Assembly (NCBI GenBank): GCA_033764075.1
Contig: JANRJH010000013.1
Span: forward strand, 1 to 64,000
DNA length: 64,000 bases
Source of the DNA: M3007 sp033764075
Lineage (GTDB): Bacteria > Bacteroidota > Bacteroidia > Chitinophagales > Saprospiraceae
Direction of reading: 5' to 3'
Position numbers and translations under genes: made by a program. Below are positions 15,643-23,385 of this stretch, in pieces (positions within the stretch are counted from its first letter, which is position 1; each line of letters begins with the position of its first letter). The notes beneath the pieces are model-generated. The model ran no database searches. It was not told the DNA's origin and saw nothing but the letters and a program-made list of their open reading frames with translations.

Positions 15643-16071
15643 ATGATGAACGAACCCATACACTCGGCCATGACCAAAAACGTCATCACCCTTCAACCGG
15701 ACAACACGCTGGCGGAAGCCCGTGCCATCCTGTTGGGAAGACGTATTCACCATTTGCCTATTGTGGAAAGCAACAACCTGCTGGTTGGCATGATCACCTC
15801 ATGGGATATGTTCAAGCTGGGTAAATCGGCAGCAGAATACGAGCACATTCCGATCAAAGAGGTGATGACCACCAAACTGGCAACCATGGGACCCGACGAG
15901 CATCTGGGCGCCGCTGCAGAGGTGTTCATGGAGCACCTGTTTCATGCACTACCCATTGTGAATGAGCATTATCAGCTCATCGGCATACTGAGCACATACG
16001 ATCTGCTGAAATACGAGTACCGGAAGGAATACCCGGAAGACCTGGAGAAATTCGTGCAGGACAACATGTAA
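15643..16071 (+). CDS. CBS-domain protein
   Basis: A 142-residue protein made of two CBS motifs and little else: SAMTKNVITLQPDNTLAEAR starts CBS1, and VMTTKLATMGPDEHLGAAAE starts CBS2. Tandem CBS pairs (Bateman modules) bind adenine nucleotides such as AMP, ATP or NAD and regulate partner proteins. No catalytic domain is attached, so it is a stand-alone sensor with unknown partner. Two adjacent ATGs (15643 and 15646) could both serve. It converges with the histidine kinase gene, leaving 7 bases. Confidence 0.9.
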   Translation: MMNEPIHSAMTKNVITLQPDNTLAEARAILLGRRIHHLPIVESNNLLVGMITSWDMFKLGKSAAEYEHIPIKEVMTTKLATMGPDEHLGAAAEVFMEHLFHALPIVNEHYQLIGILSTYDLLKYEYRKEYPEDLEKFVQDNM

Positions 16072-16078
16072 CGCCGTT

Positions 16079-17647
16079 TCAGGCATGCGCCCCGGCGGCA
16101 TTGAAGGAGACATGGAAGGTCGTACCCTTTCCCTCTTCGCTTTCAAAGTCAATGTCGCCGTTCATGAGTTCCACATACCGGTGAACGATGTACAACCCGA
16201 GGCCTGTGCCCTGGATGTTGGAGGCGTTTGATGCCCTGAAAAAGCGTGAAAACAGGTGCTTTTTGTCCGATTCGGGTATGCCCATGCCCCGGTCCTGCAC
16301 GGCAATACGCACCCGGCCGTTGTTCACTTCGGATAGCACGGTGATCGGGCTGTTTTCCGGCGCGTACTTGACGGCGTTGGACACCAGATTGATCAGCACG
16401 TGTTTGAGCAAACCGGGGTCGAGCAGCACATAGGGGTGTCCGTTGTGTCGCTGTTCGATGGTCTGCCCCGGTTTAAACACGCCCCGGAGTTCGTCGGCCA
16501 CTTCGGCGATGAGCGCAGGCAGGTCGATCTCCTGCCGGTTGGGCTGGGTTTTTCCTTCTTCCAGCTTGCCCAGGGACAGGAATTCCGTGAGGATGGTATT
16601 CAGGTTGTTGACGGCGGTTTTGATCTTGCCGGCGTGTTTCTGGATGTTTTCCGGGTCGTTCTTCTGGTTGTAGGTCTGGATCAGGGAGGCCGACGACAGG
16701 ACAGTACTCAACGGCGTCCGGAACTCATGGGAAGCCATGGAGACGAAGCGGCTTTTCAGCTCACCCAGTTCCCGCTCCTTGTCCAACGCGGCAGCCAGGT
16801 CGTTTTTGGCCTGTTCCAGTTCTTTAGTGCGCTCCCGCACCTTTTCCTCCAGCCCCTCGTTGAGGTTTTGCAGGGCTGCGGCCAGTTGTTCCAGGCGCTG
16901 ATTTTGGCGGAGGATGCGGTTTTCGTTGTCCTTACGGATGCTGTTGTCCAACAAAAACGCCATCACATAACTGCCCGAGGTCGTTTTGAACGGGCTCAGG
17001 CTGACCTCCACCGGAAATTCGCTGCCGTCTTTTCTTACGGCCGACAGGTTAAGGCCTGTACCCATGGTGCGCGGTGTGGGTTCCGACTTGTATTCCTCGC
17101 GGTGGTTCCGGTGCGCGGCGCGCAGCCGCTTGGGGATGAGCAGTTCCACCGGTTCACCGTCCAACTCATGGGAAGTGTACCCGAAGAGCTGTTCTACAAA
17201 CGGGTTTACCCGCACGATCTCACCCCGGCTGTTCACCACGACGATACCGATGGAGGCGTGTTCAAACAGGGCCCGAAACTGCTCGCTGCGGGTCGACTCA
17301 TCGTCTTTCAGGTATTTGATCCGAAGCACCAGATAGGCAGCGGCGCAGATGCCCAATACGCTGATGATGCGGTCGAAAAACAGCGTTTGCACGGGCAACT
17401 CGTTGCTTTTCAGAAACACCGGTACGATGCACAGCACCGTAGCGACCAGACCCAGCAGCACGACATCATTTTTTTCTTTCAACAGCAACCCGAGCACAAC
17501 CGGCAGCAGGTACAAAAGCGAGACATTGCCCTGTTGGGCAACCAACACGTCCAGCAAAAAAATGCCCACGCTCAACAACCAGATGAACAGGACGGGGCGG
17601 GAAAACAGTGATTGAGGAGAAAACAAAACAGCCGGGTTTTCCCGCAA
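16079..17647 (-). CDS. Membrane-bound PAS sensor histidine kinase
   Basis: About 520 residues: four to five hydrophobic segments up to about residue 115 (FIWLLSVGIFLLDVLV, LLYLLPVVLGLLL and others), a PAS domain (FEHASIGIVVVNSRGEIVRV, about 128-240) and a coiled coil (LEEKVRERTKELEQA). A HisKA domain follows with the phospho-acceptor His in SMASHEFRTPLS, then a HATPase_c domain with NLVSNAVKYAP, DRGMGIP and GTGLGLYIV. No receiver domain or partner regulator is adjacent. The gene follows the rhodanese-like gene by 15 bases. The 17647 start is a TTG that overlaps a -7 box (17645-17652); the TTG at 17623 is an alternative. No ATG occurs near the N-terminus. Confidence 0.88.
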   Translation of the reverse strand: MRENPAVLFSPQSLFSRPVLFIWLLSVGIFLLDVLVAQQGNVSLLYLLPVVLGLLLKEKNDVVLLGLVATVLCIVPVFLKSNELPVQTLFFDRIISVLGICAAAYLVLRIKYLKDDESTRSEQFRALFEHASIGIVVVNSRGEIVRVNPFVEQLFGYTSHELDGEPVELLIPKRLRAAHRNHREEYKSEPTPRTMGTGLNLSAVRKDGSEFPVEVSLSPFKTTSGSYVMAFLLDNSIRKDNENRILRQNQRLEQLAAALQNLNEGLEEKVRERTKELEQAKNDLAAALDKERELGELKSRFVSMASHEFRTPLSTVLSSASLIQTYNQKNDPENIQKHAGKIKTAVNNLNTILTEFLSLGKLEEGKTQPNRQEIDLPALIAEVADELRGVFKPGQTIEQRHNGHPYVLLDPGLLKHVLINLVSNAVKYAPENSPITVLSEVNNGRVRIAVQDRGMGIPESDKKHLFSRFFRASNASNIQGTGLGLYIVHRYVELMNGDIDFESEEGKGTTFHVSFNAAGAHA

Positions 17648-17652
17648 AAATA
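17645..17652 (-). promoter_or_regulatory. Possible internal -7 box before the histidine kinase
   Basis: TATTTTTG on the minus strand in the 15-base gap after the rhodanese gene, overlapping the first TTG start of the kinase. If used, translation must begin farther downstream. Confidence 0.35.
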
Positions 17653-17662
17653 AGCAACAATA

Positions 17663-17995
17663 CTACGCCTGTGTATGCACCGGCAATCCTTCTTCCTCCC
17701 ATGCCGCCATCCCGCCCTCAACAAAAGCAACCCGGTCGGCGTCGAAGCCGCTGGACAACAGCATTTCCGCCGCGTGTTTTCCTTTGTTGCCGACACCGGA
17801 GATCAGCACCACGTTGCGATCCTTGGGAAGTTCCGTCATGCGCTTGGGCATCTGGCTGAACGGAATGTGCAAAACATGCTTTACGTCCAAATCTTTGTTG
17901 GCAAACCTCGGATTTTCGCTGACATTTACCAACAAACTTCCGGAAAAATAGGCTGCGTAGGCTTCGCGTGCCGTCATTTTATTGAACAACGTCAT
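17663..17995 (-). CDS. Rhodanese-like protein lacking the catalytic cysteine
   Basis: The 110-residue protein is a single rhodanese domain: LLVNVSENPRF (the usual LIDVR region), HIPFSQMPKRM and FVEGGMAAWEEEGLPV at the end. The active-site loop, normally C-x-x-G-x-R, reads LISGVGNKG, so Ser66 replaces Cys. Sulfurtransferase activity is therefore unlikely; such proteins often act as binding or sensing modules. It is directly upstream of, and probably co-transcribed with, a sensor histidine kinase (15-base gap), which suggests a signalling role. The promoter is at 18041-18073. Alternative reading: a divergent enzyme using another nucleophile. Confidence 0.85.
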   Translation of the reverse strand: MTLFNKMTAREAYAAYFSGSLLVNVSENPRFANKDLDVKHVLHIPFSQMPKRMTELPKDRNVVLISGVGNKGKHAAEMLLSSGFDADRVAFVEGGMAAWEEEGLPVHTQA

Positions 17996-18040
17996 GTAAG
18001 TTCATTTAAGTGAAACAATAATTTGTGTGCGAGATCAAGA

Positions 18041-18073
18041 CAAAGGTATTTAAAATTTTGAAAACAAAGCCAA
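18041..18073 (-). promoter_or_regulatory. Promoter of the rhodanese-histidine kinase operon
   Basis: TACCTTTG (18041-18048, minus strand) with TTG (18071-18073) 22 bases upstream, in the AT-rich divergent gap before the thiolase gene. Confidence 0.65.
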
Positions 18074-18204
18074 TCTCGAATCTAAAAATTATGTTAATGC
18101 CAGTTTTAAAACAATAATAAAAACAGATTGGAAATAGTAAAATTTTGTCCTGAAGCCAACAATACCTCCAAATAAGGTTCTGTTCCTGAAAAGGCAAATT
18201 GAAC

Positions 18205-18212
18205 TACCTTTG
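18205..18212 (+). promoter_or_regulatory. -7 box of the thiolase gene
   Basis: TACCTTTG; it excludes the in-frame start at 18199 and supports the ATG at 18253. No clear TTG at the standard distance. Confidence 0.6.
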
Positions 18213-18252
18213 CCGGATCAACGTTTTTATCCCTAACCATACAGCCCAATAC

Positions 18253-19434
18253 ATGAACAAAACTGTGTATATCGTTTCTGCCGTACGTACGCCCATCGGC
18301 AGCTTTGGCGGTGTTCTCGCCGATGTTTCGGCCACCAAACTCGGCGCGACGGCCATTCAGGGCGCGCTGGACAAAGCCGGCCTGGCGCCCGATGCCGTCC
18401 AGGAAGTACTCATGGGCAATGTAGTGAGCGCCAACCTCGGTCAGGCCCCCGCCCGCCAGGCTGCCTATTATGCCGGACTCCCCAACCACATCCCTTGCAC
18501 GACAATCAACAAGGTGTGCGCCTCGGGCATGAAGGCCATCACCCTCGGCGCCCAGAGCATTATGCTGGGCCTGAACGAAGTGGTGGTTGCCGGCGGCATG
18601 GAGAACATGTCGCAAATCCCCTATTACCTGCCCAACGCCCGCTGGGGCTACAAATACGGCAACGGAGAATTGGTCGACGGGCTGGCAAAAGACGGACTCA
18701 CCGACGTGTACAACCAGTTCGCCATGGGCGTATGCGCCGATCGCACGGCCACCAAATACAACATCAGTCGCGAACAGCAGGACGCCTACGCCATCGACTC
18801 CTACAAGCGTGCAGCGGCGGCCACAGACGCCGGACTGATCAAGGACGAGATCGTGCCGGTGTCGGTGCCCCAGCGCAAGGGCGACCCCATCGTGATCGCC
18901 GAAGATGAAGAGTACAAAAAGGTTCTTTTCGACAAGATACCCGGCCTCCGTCCGGCCTTTACTCCCGACGGCACGGTGACCGCCGCAAACGCGTCCACCA
19001 TCAACGACGGCGCTGCCGCCCTGATCCTCGCCTCGGAGGAGGCCGTTAAAAAGTACGGTCTGAAACCCATCGCCAAAATCCGCGGGTTTGCCGACGCAGA
19101 ACAGGAACCCGAATGGTTCACCACCACCCCGACCATCGCCGCTCCCAAGGCACTGAAAATGGCCGGCGTGGACAAATCGGACGTCGACTTCTTCGAGGTC
19201 AACGAGGCCTTTTCCGTGGTGGCGCTTGCTTTCCAGCATGTGCTGGACGTCGCCCACGAAAAAACCAACGTGTTCGGCGGCGCTGTTTCGCTCGGACACC
19301 CGCTGGGCGCTTCCGGCGCCCGCATCGTGAGCACCCTGAACAACGTCCTGCAACAAAAAGACGGCAACCTGGGCCTGGCCGCCATCTGCAACGGCGGCGG
19401 CGGCGCTACGGCCATTGTGATCGAACGGGTGTGA
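18253..19434 (+). CDS. Acetyl-CoA C-acetyltransferase (thiolase)
   Basis: The 393-residue protein starts MNKTVYIVSAVRTPIGSFGG and carries the nucleophile Cys89 in NKVCASGMKA, the His of GHPLGASGARIV and the second Cys in CNGGGGATA near the C-terminus. All thiolase catalytic residues are present. It condenses two acetyl-CoA to acetoacetyl-CoA, or runs the reverse cleavage in fatty-acid or amino-acid breakdown. Length and the MxGNVVSANLGQ motif fit the biosynthetic type (AtoB/PhaA). It lies upstream of lpdA, separated by two palindromic repeats that may end its transcript. The frame extends upstream, but the promoter at 18205 fixes the start. Confidence 0.93.
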   Translation: MNKTVYIVSAVRTPIGSFGGVLADVSATKLGATAIQGALDKAGLAPDAVQEVLMGNVVSANLGQAPARQAAYYAGLPNHIPCTTINKVCASGMKAITLGAQSIMLGLNEVVVAGGMENMSQIPYYLPNARWGYKYGNGELVDGLAKDGLTDVYNQFAMGVCADRTATKYNISREQQDAYAIDSYKRAAAATDAGLIKDEIVPVSVPQRKGDPIVIAEDEEYKKVLFDKIPGLRPAFTPDGTVTAANASTINDGAAALILASEEAVKKYGLKPIAKIRGFADAEQEPEWFTTTPTIAAPKALKMAGVDKSDVDFFEVNEAFSVVALAFQHVLDVAHEKTNVFGGAVSLGHPLGASGARIVSTLNNVLQQKDGNLGLAAICNGGGGATAIVIERV

Positions 19435-19457
19435 TGATGATGCCGCATCCTCCCGTC

Positions 19458-19541
19458 GTAGAGACGTTGCATGCAACGTCTCTACCGCATCCCCCCGTAG
19501 ACGTTGCGTGCATGTAGAGACGTTGCATGCAACGTCTCTAC
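19458..19541. repeat. Two 28-bp palindromes plus a partial copy
   Basis: A perfect palindrome with half-site GTAGAGACGTTGCA occurs at 19458-19485 and 19514-19541, with a degenerate partial copy between them. REP-like elements of this type are known from several phyla. The second copy contains the TTG (19523-19525) that serves as the -33 element of lpdA; the first may act as a terminator for the thiolase gene. Confidence 0.9.
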
Positions 19542-19553
19542 GACATACCTTTG
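19523..19553 (+). promoter_or_regulatory. lpdA promoter built partly from a palindromic repeat
   Basis: TTG (19523-19525) inside the second palindrome, 20 bases, then TACCTTTG (19546-19553). The lpdA ATG follows at 19582. Confidence 0.65.
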
Positions 19554-19581
19554 CACCACATAAACCACCTAATTTCAGCGA

Positions 19582-20979
19582 ATGAATTTTGATCTGATCG
19601 TATTGGGCAGCGGCCCGGGCGGCTACGTGGCGGCCATCCGCGCCTCGCAACTGGGCATGAACACCGCCATCATCGAACGGGAGAGCCTCGGCGGCATCTG
19701 CCTCAACTGGGGCTGCATCCCCACCAAGGCCTTGCTGAAAAGCGCCCAGGTGTTCGACTACCTGCAACACGCCGAAACATACGGGCTGAAGGTCACCGGC
19801 GCCAAGGCCGACTTTCCGGCCGTCATCCAGCGCAGCCGCGACGTGGCCGACGGCATGAGCAAGGGCGTTCAGTTTCTCATGAAGAAAAACAAGATCAACG
19901 TCATTTTTGGAAACGGCAAACTGGTAGCCGGCCCCAAGGTGCAGGTAACCGATGCCGAGGGCAAGGTGACCGAGTACACCGCCAAACACATCATCGTGGC
20001 CACCGGAGGCCGCGCCAAGGAACTGCCCAACCTGCCCATCGACGGCGAGAAGATCATCGAATACCGCAAAGCCATGAGCCTGCCCAAAATGCCAAAGCGC
20101 ATGGTGGTGGTGGGCGCCGGCGCTATCGGCGTCGAGTTTGGCTACTTTTACCACACCATGGGCACGGAGGTGAGCATCGTGGAATTCATGGAACAGGGTC
20201 TTGTGCCCCGCGAAGACGCCGACGTGTCCAAAGAACTCGCCAAAATTTTTACCCGCAAGGGCATCAAGGTGTACGGCGGCTGGGCCGTGGAAAGTGTGGA
20301 CGCCACCGGCAAGGAGATCAAGGTGAACATGAAAAACCGAAAGGACGGCGCCACCGAAACCCTGGTGTGCGACGTAGTGCTCAGTGCCGCCGGCGTAACG
20401 CCCAACACGGAGAACATCGGACTGGAACAACTCGGCATCAACACCGACCGCGGATACATCAAGGTAGACGAGCATTACCGCACCAATGTGCCCGGTGTGT
20501 ACGCCATCGGCGACGTGCTGCCCACCCAGGCGCTCGCCCACGTGGCCAGCGCTGAAGGCATCGCCTGTGTGGAAGCCATCGCCGGCATGCACGTGGAAGC
20601 GATCGACTACAACAACATCCCGGGCTGTACCTATTGCACCCCGGAGATCGCCTCGGTGGGGTACACCGAACAGGGCGCCAAAGACGCCGGATACGACGTG
20701 CTGGTGGGCAAATTCCCTTTTATGGCCTCCGGCAAAGCCAAGGCCGCCGGCTCGCCGGAAGGCTTCGTCAAGGTCATTTACGACAAGAAATACGGCGAAT
20801 GCCTGGGCGCCCACATGATCGGCAGCAACGTGACCGAGATGATCGCCGAGATCGTAGCCGCCCGTAAACTGGAAACCACCGGACACGAGATCCTAAAATC
20901 GGTACACCCCCACCCCACCATGAGCGAAGCGGTAATGGAAGCCACTGCCGCAGCCTACGGGGAGGTGATCCACCTGTAA
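19582..20979 (+). CDS. lpdA: Dihydrolipoyl dehydrogenase
   Basis: The 465-residue flavoprotein has the FAD-binding GSGPGGYVAAIRA at residues 9-21, the redox disulfide Cys40/Cys45 in GGICLNWGCIPTKA, an NAD-binding GAGAIGVEFG, and the catalytic His in SVHPHPTMSEAV near the C-terminus. It is the E3 subunit that reoxidises lipoamide in 2-oxoacid dehydrogenases or the glycine cleavage system. No E1 or E2 genes are nearby. It is the first gene of an apparent operon with a rhomboid protease (4-base gap) and csaA (4-base overlap). Confidence 0.97.
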   Translation: MNFDLIVLGSGPGGYVAAIRASQLGMNTAIIERESLGGICLNWGCIPTKALLKSAQVFDYLQHAETYGLKVTGAKADFPAVIQRSRDVADGMSKGVQFLMKKNKINVIFGNGKLVAGPKVQVTDAEGKVTEYTAKHIIVATGGRAKELPNLPIDGEKIIEYRKAMSLPKMPKRMVVVGAGAIGVEFGYFYHTMGTEVSIVEFMEQGLVPREDADVSKELAKIFTRKGIKVYGGWAVESVDATGKEIKVNMKNRKDGATETLVCDVVLSAAGVTPNTENIGLEQLGINTDRGYIKVDEHYRTNVPGVYAIGDVLPTQALAHVASAEGIACVEAIAGMHVEAIDYNNIPGCTYCTPEIASVGYTEQGAKDAGYDVLVGKFPFMASGKAKAAGSPEGFVKVIYDKKYGECLGAHMIGSNVTEMIAEIVAARKLETTGHEILKSVHPHPTMSEAVMEATAAAYGEVIHL

Positions 20980-20983
20980 GGCT

Positions 20984-21667
20984 ATGCTCTTTCCGATTGG
21001 CGACGACAACCTGGTGCGCGGGCATTCGCCCGTGTTCAGCTACCTTTTTATTGTCGTCAATGTCGCCGTGTTCATTTTTCAGGCTGGCATTCCCGATGCC
21101 GACCAGGCCAATTTGTTTGTCTTCACCTGGGGCGCTATTCCCAGCGAGATTTCCCGGGGCATCGACCTGCAAACACTGTTTACCAGCATGTTCCTGCACG
21201 GCTCGTGGCTGCACTTGCTCGGCAACATGCTCTACCTGTGGATCTTCGCCGACAACATTGAAGGCGTGATCGGTAACATTCGCTTTGTGCTGTTTTACCT
21301 GATGGGGGGGCTGGTCGCCGGCATCGCCCAGGTGGTGGTCGACCCTTTCTCCAACGTTCCCTGCGTGGGCGCCAGCGGCGCCATTGCCGCCGTTATGGGC
21401 GCTTACATCGTAATGTTCCCCAAAAGCCGGGTGCGCATGACCCTGCTCCTGCTGTTCACCTTTTACATCCCGGCATGGGTGTTCCTCGGCTTCTGGTTCT
21501 ACCAGCAGATCGGATCGGCCTTTTCAGTGATGGGCCTGGAGGCCACCGACGCCGGAGGCGTGGCCTGGTGGGCGCACATCGGCGGGTTCGTGTTCGGTCT
21601 CGTCGCCGGCATCTATTACCGGAACCGTTATTTGGATCACCATGCACACCGCCTGAGCGACGAATGA
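20984..21667 (+). CDS. Rhomboid-family intramembrane serine protease
   Basis: The 227-residue protein has about six membrane helices, the conserved FTSMFLHGSWLHLLGNM segment (residues 66-82), the catalytic serine in CVGASGAIAAVMG (Ser131) and the catalytic His in WWAHIGGFVFG (His198). The Ser-His dyad is complete. Rhomboids cleave transmembrane segments of other membrane proteins; the substrate is unknown. The long loop before the catalytic helix (VVVDPFSNVP) is typical of Bacteroidota members. It follows lpdA by 4 bases and overlaps csaA by ATGA, so it is read in the middle of a three-gene unit. Confidence 0.93.
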   Translation: MLFPIGDDNLVRGHSPVFSYLFIVVNVAVFIFQAGIPDADQANLFVFTWGAIPSEISRGIDLQTLFTSMFLHGSWLHLLGNMLYLWIFADNIEGVIGNIRFVLFYLMGGLVAGIAQVVVDPFSNVPCVGASGAIAAVMGAYIVMFPKSRVRMTLLLLFTFYIPAWVFLGFWFYQQIGSAFSVMGLEATDAGGVAWWAHIGGFVFGLVAGIYYRNRYLDHHAHRLSDE

Positions 21668-22005
21668 GCCACACCATTGCATACAGCGATTTTGAAAAGG
21701 TGGATGTGCGCGTGGGGCGCATCCTCGAAGCCAAAGCGTTTGAAAAAGCCCGGAAACCGGCTTACCAGTTGCGCATCGACTTCGGACCGGCACTTGGCGT
21801 CAAAAAATCGAGCGCACAAATCACCGACCTCTACACACCCGAAACGCTGGCCGGGAGGCTGGTGCTGGCCGTCGTCAACTTTCCGCCCCGGCAAATCGCC
21901 GATTTCATGTCGGAGGTGCTGGTGCTCGGTGTGCCCGACGCCGAAGGTCGCATCGTGCTGCTCCAGCCGGAAAGAGACGCGCCCTTGGGTGCTCGCATGT
22001 ATTGA
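21664..22005 (+). CDS. csaA: CsaA-type tRNA-binding protein
   Basis: A 113-residue single-domain EMAP/tRNA-binding protein: FEKVDVRVGRILEAKAFEKA at the N-terminus, then FGPALGVKKSSAQITDLYT and VNFPPRQIADFMSEVLVLG. These OB-fold motifs match CsaA, a chaperone and tRNA-binding dimer. The ATG overlaps the rhomboid stop (ATGA at 21664-21667), which selects this start over longer in-frame options. It is the last gene of the lpdA-rhomboid-csaA unit. A role in protein export support is suggested for the family but unproven here. Confidence 0.92.
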   Translation: MSHTIAYSDFEKVDVRVGRILEAKAFEKARKPAYQLRIDFGPALGVKKSSAQITDLYTPETLAGRLVLAVVNFPPRQIADFMSEVLVLGVPDAEGRIVLLQPERDAPLGARMY

Positions 22006-22100
22006 TCCTGACTGTTTTGTAAAAATTCACACAGACATAACACCCCAAAACATTTCTTTCCGCCGGAATACCCGTTTTTCGCCATCTCAATTGGAAATAT

Positions 22101-22493
22101 ATGGACTCATTTTTTGTACCCAGCGACATCCTGGTCGCCTTCAAGGAACACTACCCATTCGTGGCGCTCGACACCGTAACCTGGTCCTGGGAAGTGCCGG
22201 GCAAAATTTACGAGGGGGAGTTTGAACTCGATGGCGTAGAGCACGAGGTTGAATTCACCATCACCGGCGAGTGGCTGCTCACCGAAACCGAAATAGACCT
22301 GGAAGAGGTGCCCGAGATCATTCTCAACGACATCGGCGCTCGCTACCCCGGCTTTACCCCGGACGAGGCCTCCCAGATAGAGTTCAACAATGGCATTATC
22401 CATTACGAGATCAGCCTGGAAAAGGACGGCTTGGGCTTCGAGGTGCAGTACCGCGAAGATGGCATGTTCTTTTTGAGCGGTGAATCACTCTAG
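22101..22493 (+). CDS. PepSY-like (DUF2874-type) small protein
   Basis: The 130-residue acidic protein begins MDSFFVPSDILVAFKEHYP and shows two repeats of the PepSY-like pattern: an alpha segment ending YP followed by strands such as W.WEVPGKIYEGEFELDG and EVEFTITGEWLLTE. A second copy starts at VPEIILNDIGARYPGF. Family relatives are usually exported; this one lacks a signal peptide, so it may stay in the cytoplasm. Function is unknown; PepSY-like domains have been proposed to bind or inhibit peptidases. It is 95 bases after csaA and probably separately transcribed. Confidence 0.75.
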   Translation: MDSFFVPSDILVAFKEHYPFVALDTVTWSWEVPGKIYEGEFELDGVEHEVEFTITGEWLLTETEIDLEEVPEIILNDIGARYPGFTPDEASQIEFNNGIIHYEISLEKDGLGFEVQYREDGMFFLSGESL

Positions 22494-22537
22494 GAACAAT
22501 TGCCTGATAAACGGATTTTGACCACAAATCCGGCCCG

Positions 22538-23362
22538 TCAAAACCGCTCTTCCACGTACCGGTAAGCATAATCCGGCTCTTTGTACCCGCCCGCTTTTTG
22601 CCGCTTGGGGAGTTTGACCTTTTCCCGGGGAGCCGATTCGTAGGGCACCTGCCCGAGGAGGTGGGTAATGATGTTGAGCCGGGCCCGCTTCTTGTCGTCT
22701 GTCCGGGCAACAAACCAGGGGGCAAAATCGGTGTCGGTAGCCGCGAACATGTCATCGCGCGCCCGTGAGTATTCGTACCATTTGCTGTAGGATTTGAGAT
22801 CCATGGGCGATAGCTTCCATATCTTACGCCCGTCGTTAATCCGATCCTCCAGCCGGCGTGTTTGCTCTTCCGGACTGACCTCAAGCCAGTATTTGAGCAG
22901 GATAACACCGGAGTCAACGATTGCCTTTTCCACCAGGGGGGCCATTTTAAGGAATTTCTGCACTAATTCTTCCGACGTGATCCCCATCACGCGTTCCACG
23001 CCGGCACGGTTGTACCAGCTCCGGTCGAAAATGACCACTTCACCGGCGGCCGGCAGGTGCGGCAGGTAGCGCTGCACGTACATCTGGCTTTTTTCCCTTT
23101 CCGTGGGTGCAGGGAGTGCCACCACCCGGAAAACGCGGGGACTCACGCGTTCGGTGATGGCTTTGATGGTACCTCCTTTTCCGGCACCGTCGCGCCCTTC
23201 AAAAATAACGCAAACTTTCAGGCCTTTGTATTTGACCCATTCCTGAAGTTTGACGAGTTCGACGTGCAATTTTTCGAGTTGCAGATCGTATTCCTTGCGC
23301 GGCAGTTTTTCAAGTTCCGGTTCTGCCGCCCTTTTATGGTGTTTTTTTGACTTCTTTTTCAT
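22538..23362 (-). CDS. ppk2: Polyphosphate kinase 2
   Basis: The 274-residue protein has the PPK2 Walker-type loop FEGRDGAGKGGTIKAI, the lid-region segment RVVALPAPTEREKSQMY, FDRSWYNRAGVERVMG and WLEVSPEEQTRRLEDRI. These are the hallmarks of class I PPK2 enzymes, which transfer phosphate between polyphosphate and nucleoside di- or monophosphates. The N-terminus is a Lys/His-rich stretch (MKKKSKKHHKRAAE), common in this group. The frame is open to 23554, but only the ATG at 23362 gives a family-like start and lies 23 bases after the GH13 stop. It is the last gene of a run with GH13 and GH63 genes. Confidence 0.95.
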   Translation of the reverse strand: MKKKSKKHHKRAAEPELEKLPRKEYDLQLEKLHVELVKLQEWVKYKGLKVCVIFEGRDGAGKGGTIKAITERVSPRVFRVVALPAPTEREKSQMYVQRYLPHLPAAGEVVIFDRSWYNRAGVERVMGITSEELVQKFLKMAPLVEKAIVDSGVILLKYWLEVSPEEQTRRLEDRINDGRKIWKLSPMDLKSYSKWYEYSRARDDMFAATDTDFAPWFVARTDDKKRARLNIITHLLGQVPYESAPREKVKLPKRQKAGGYKEPDYAYRYVEERF

Positions 23363-23385
23363 CAGATGTGTACTTTTGATGTGAT

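Noticed and set aside
18106..20886. 926-codon open frame antisense to thiolase and lpdA
   Set aside because: It is the mirror frame of two certain genes in GC-rich DNA; its His/Gly/Val-rich product has no family features and crosses promoters and repeats.
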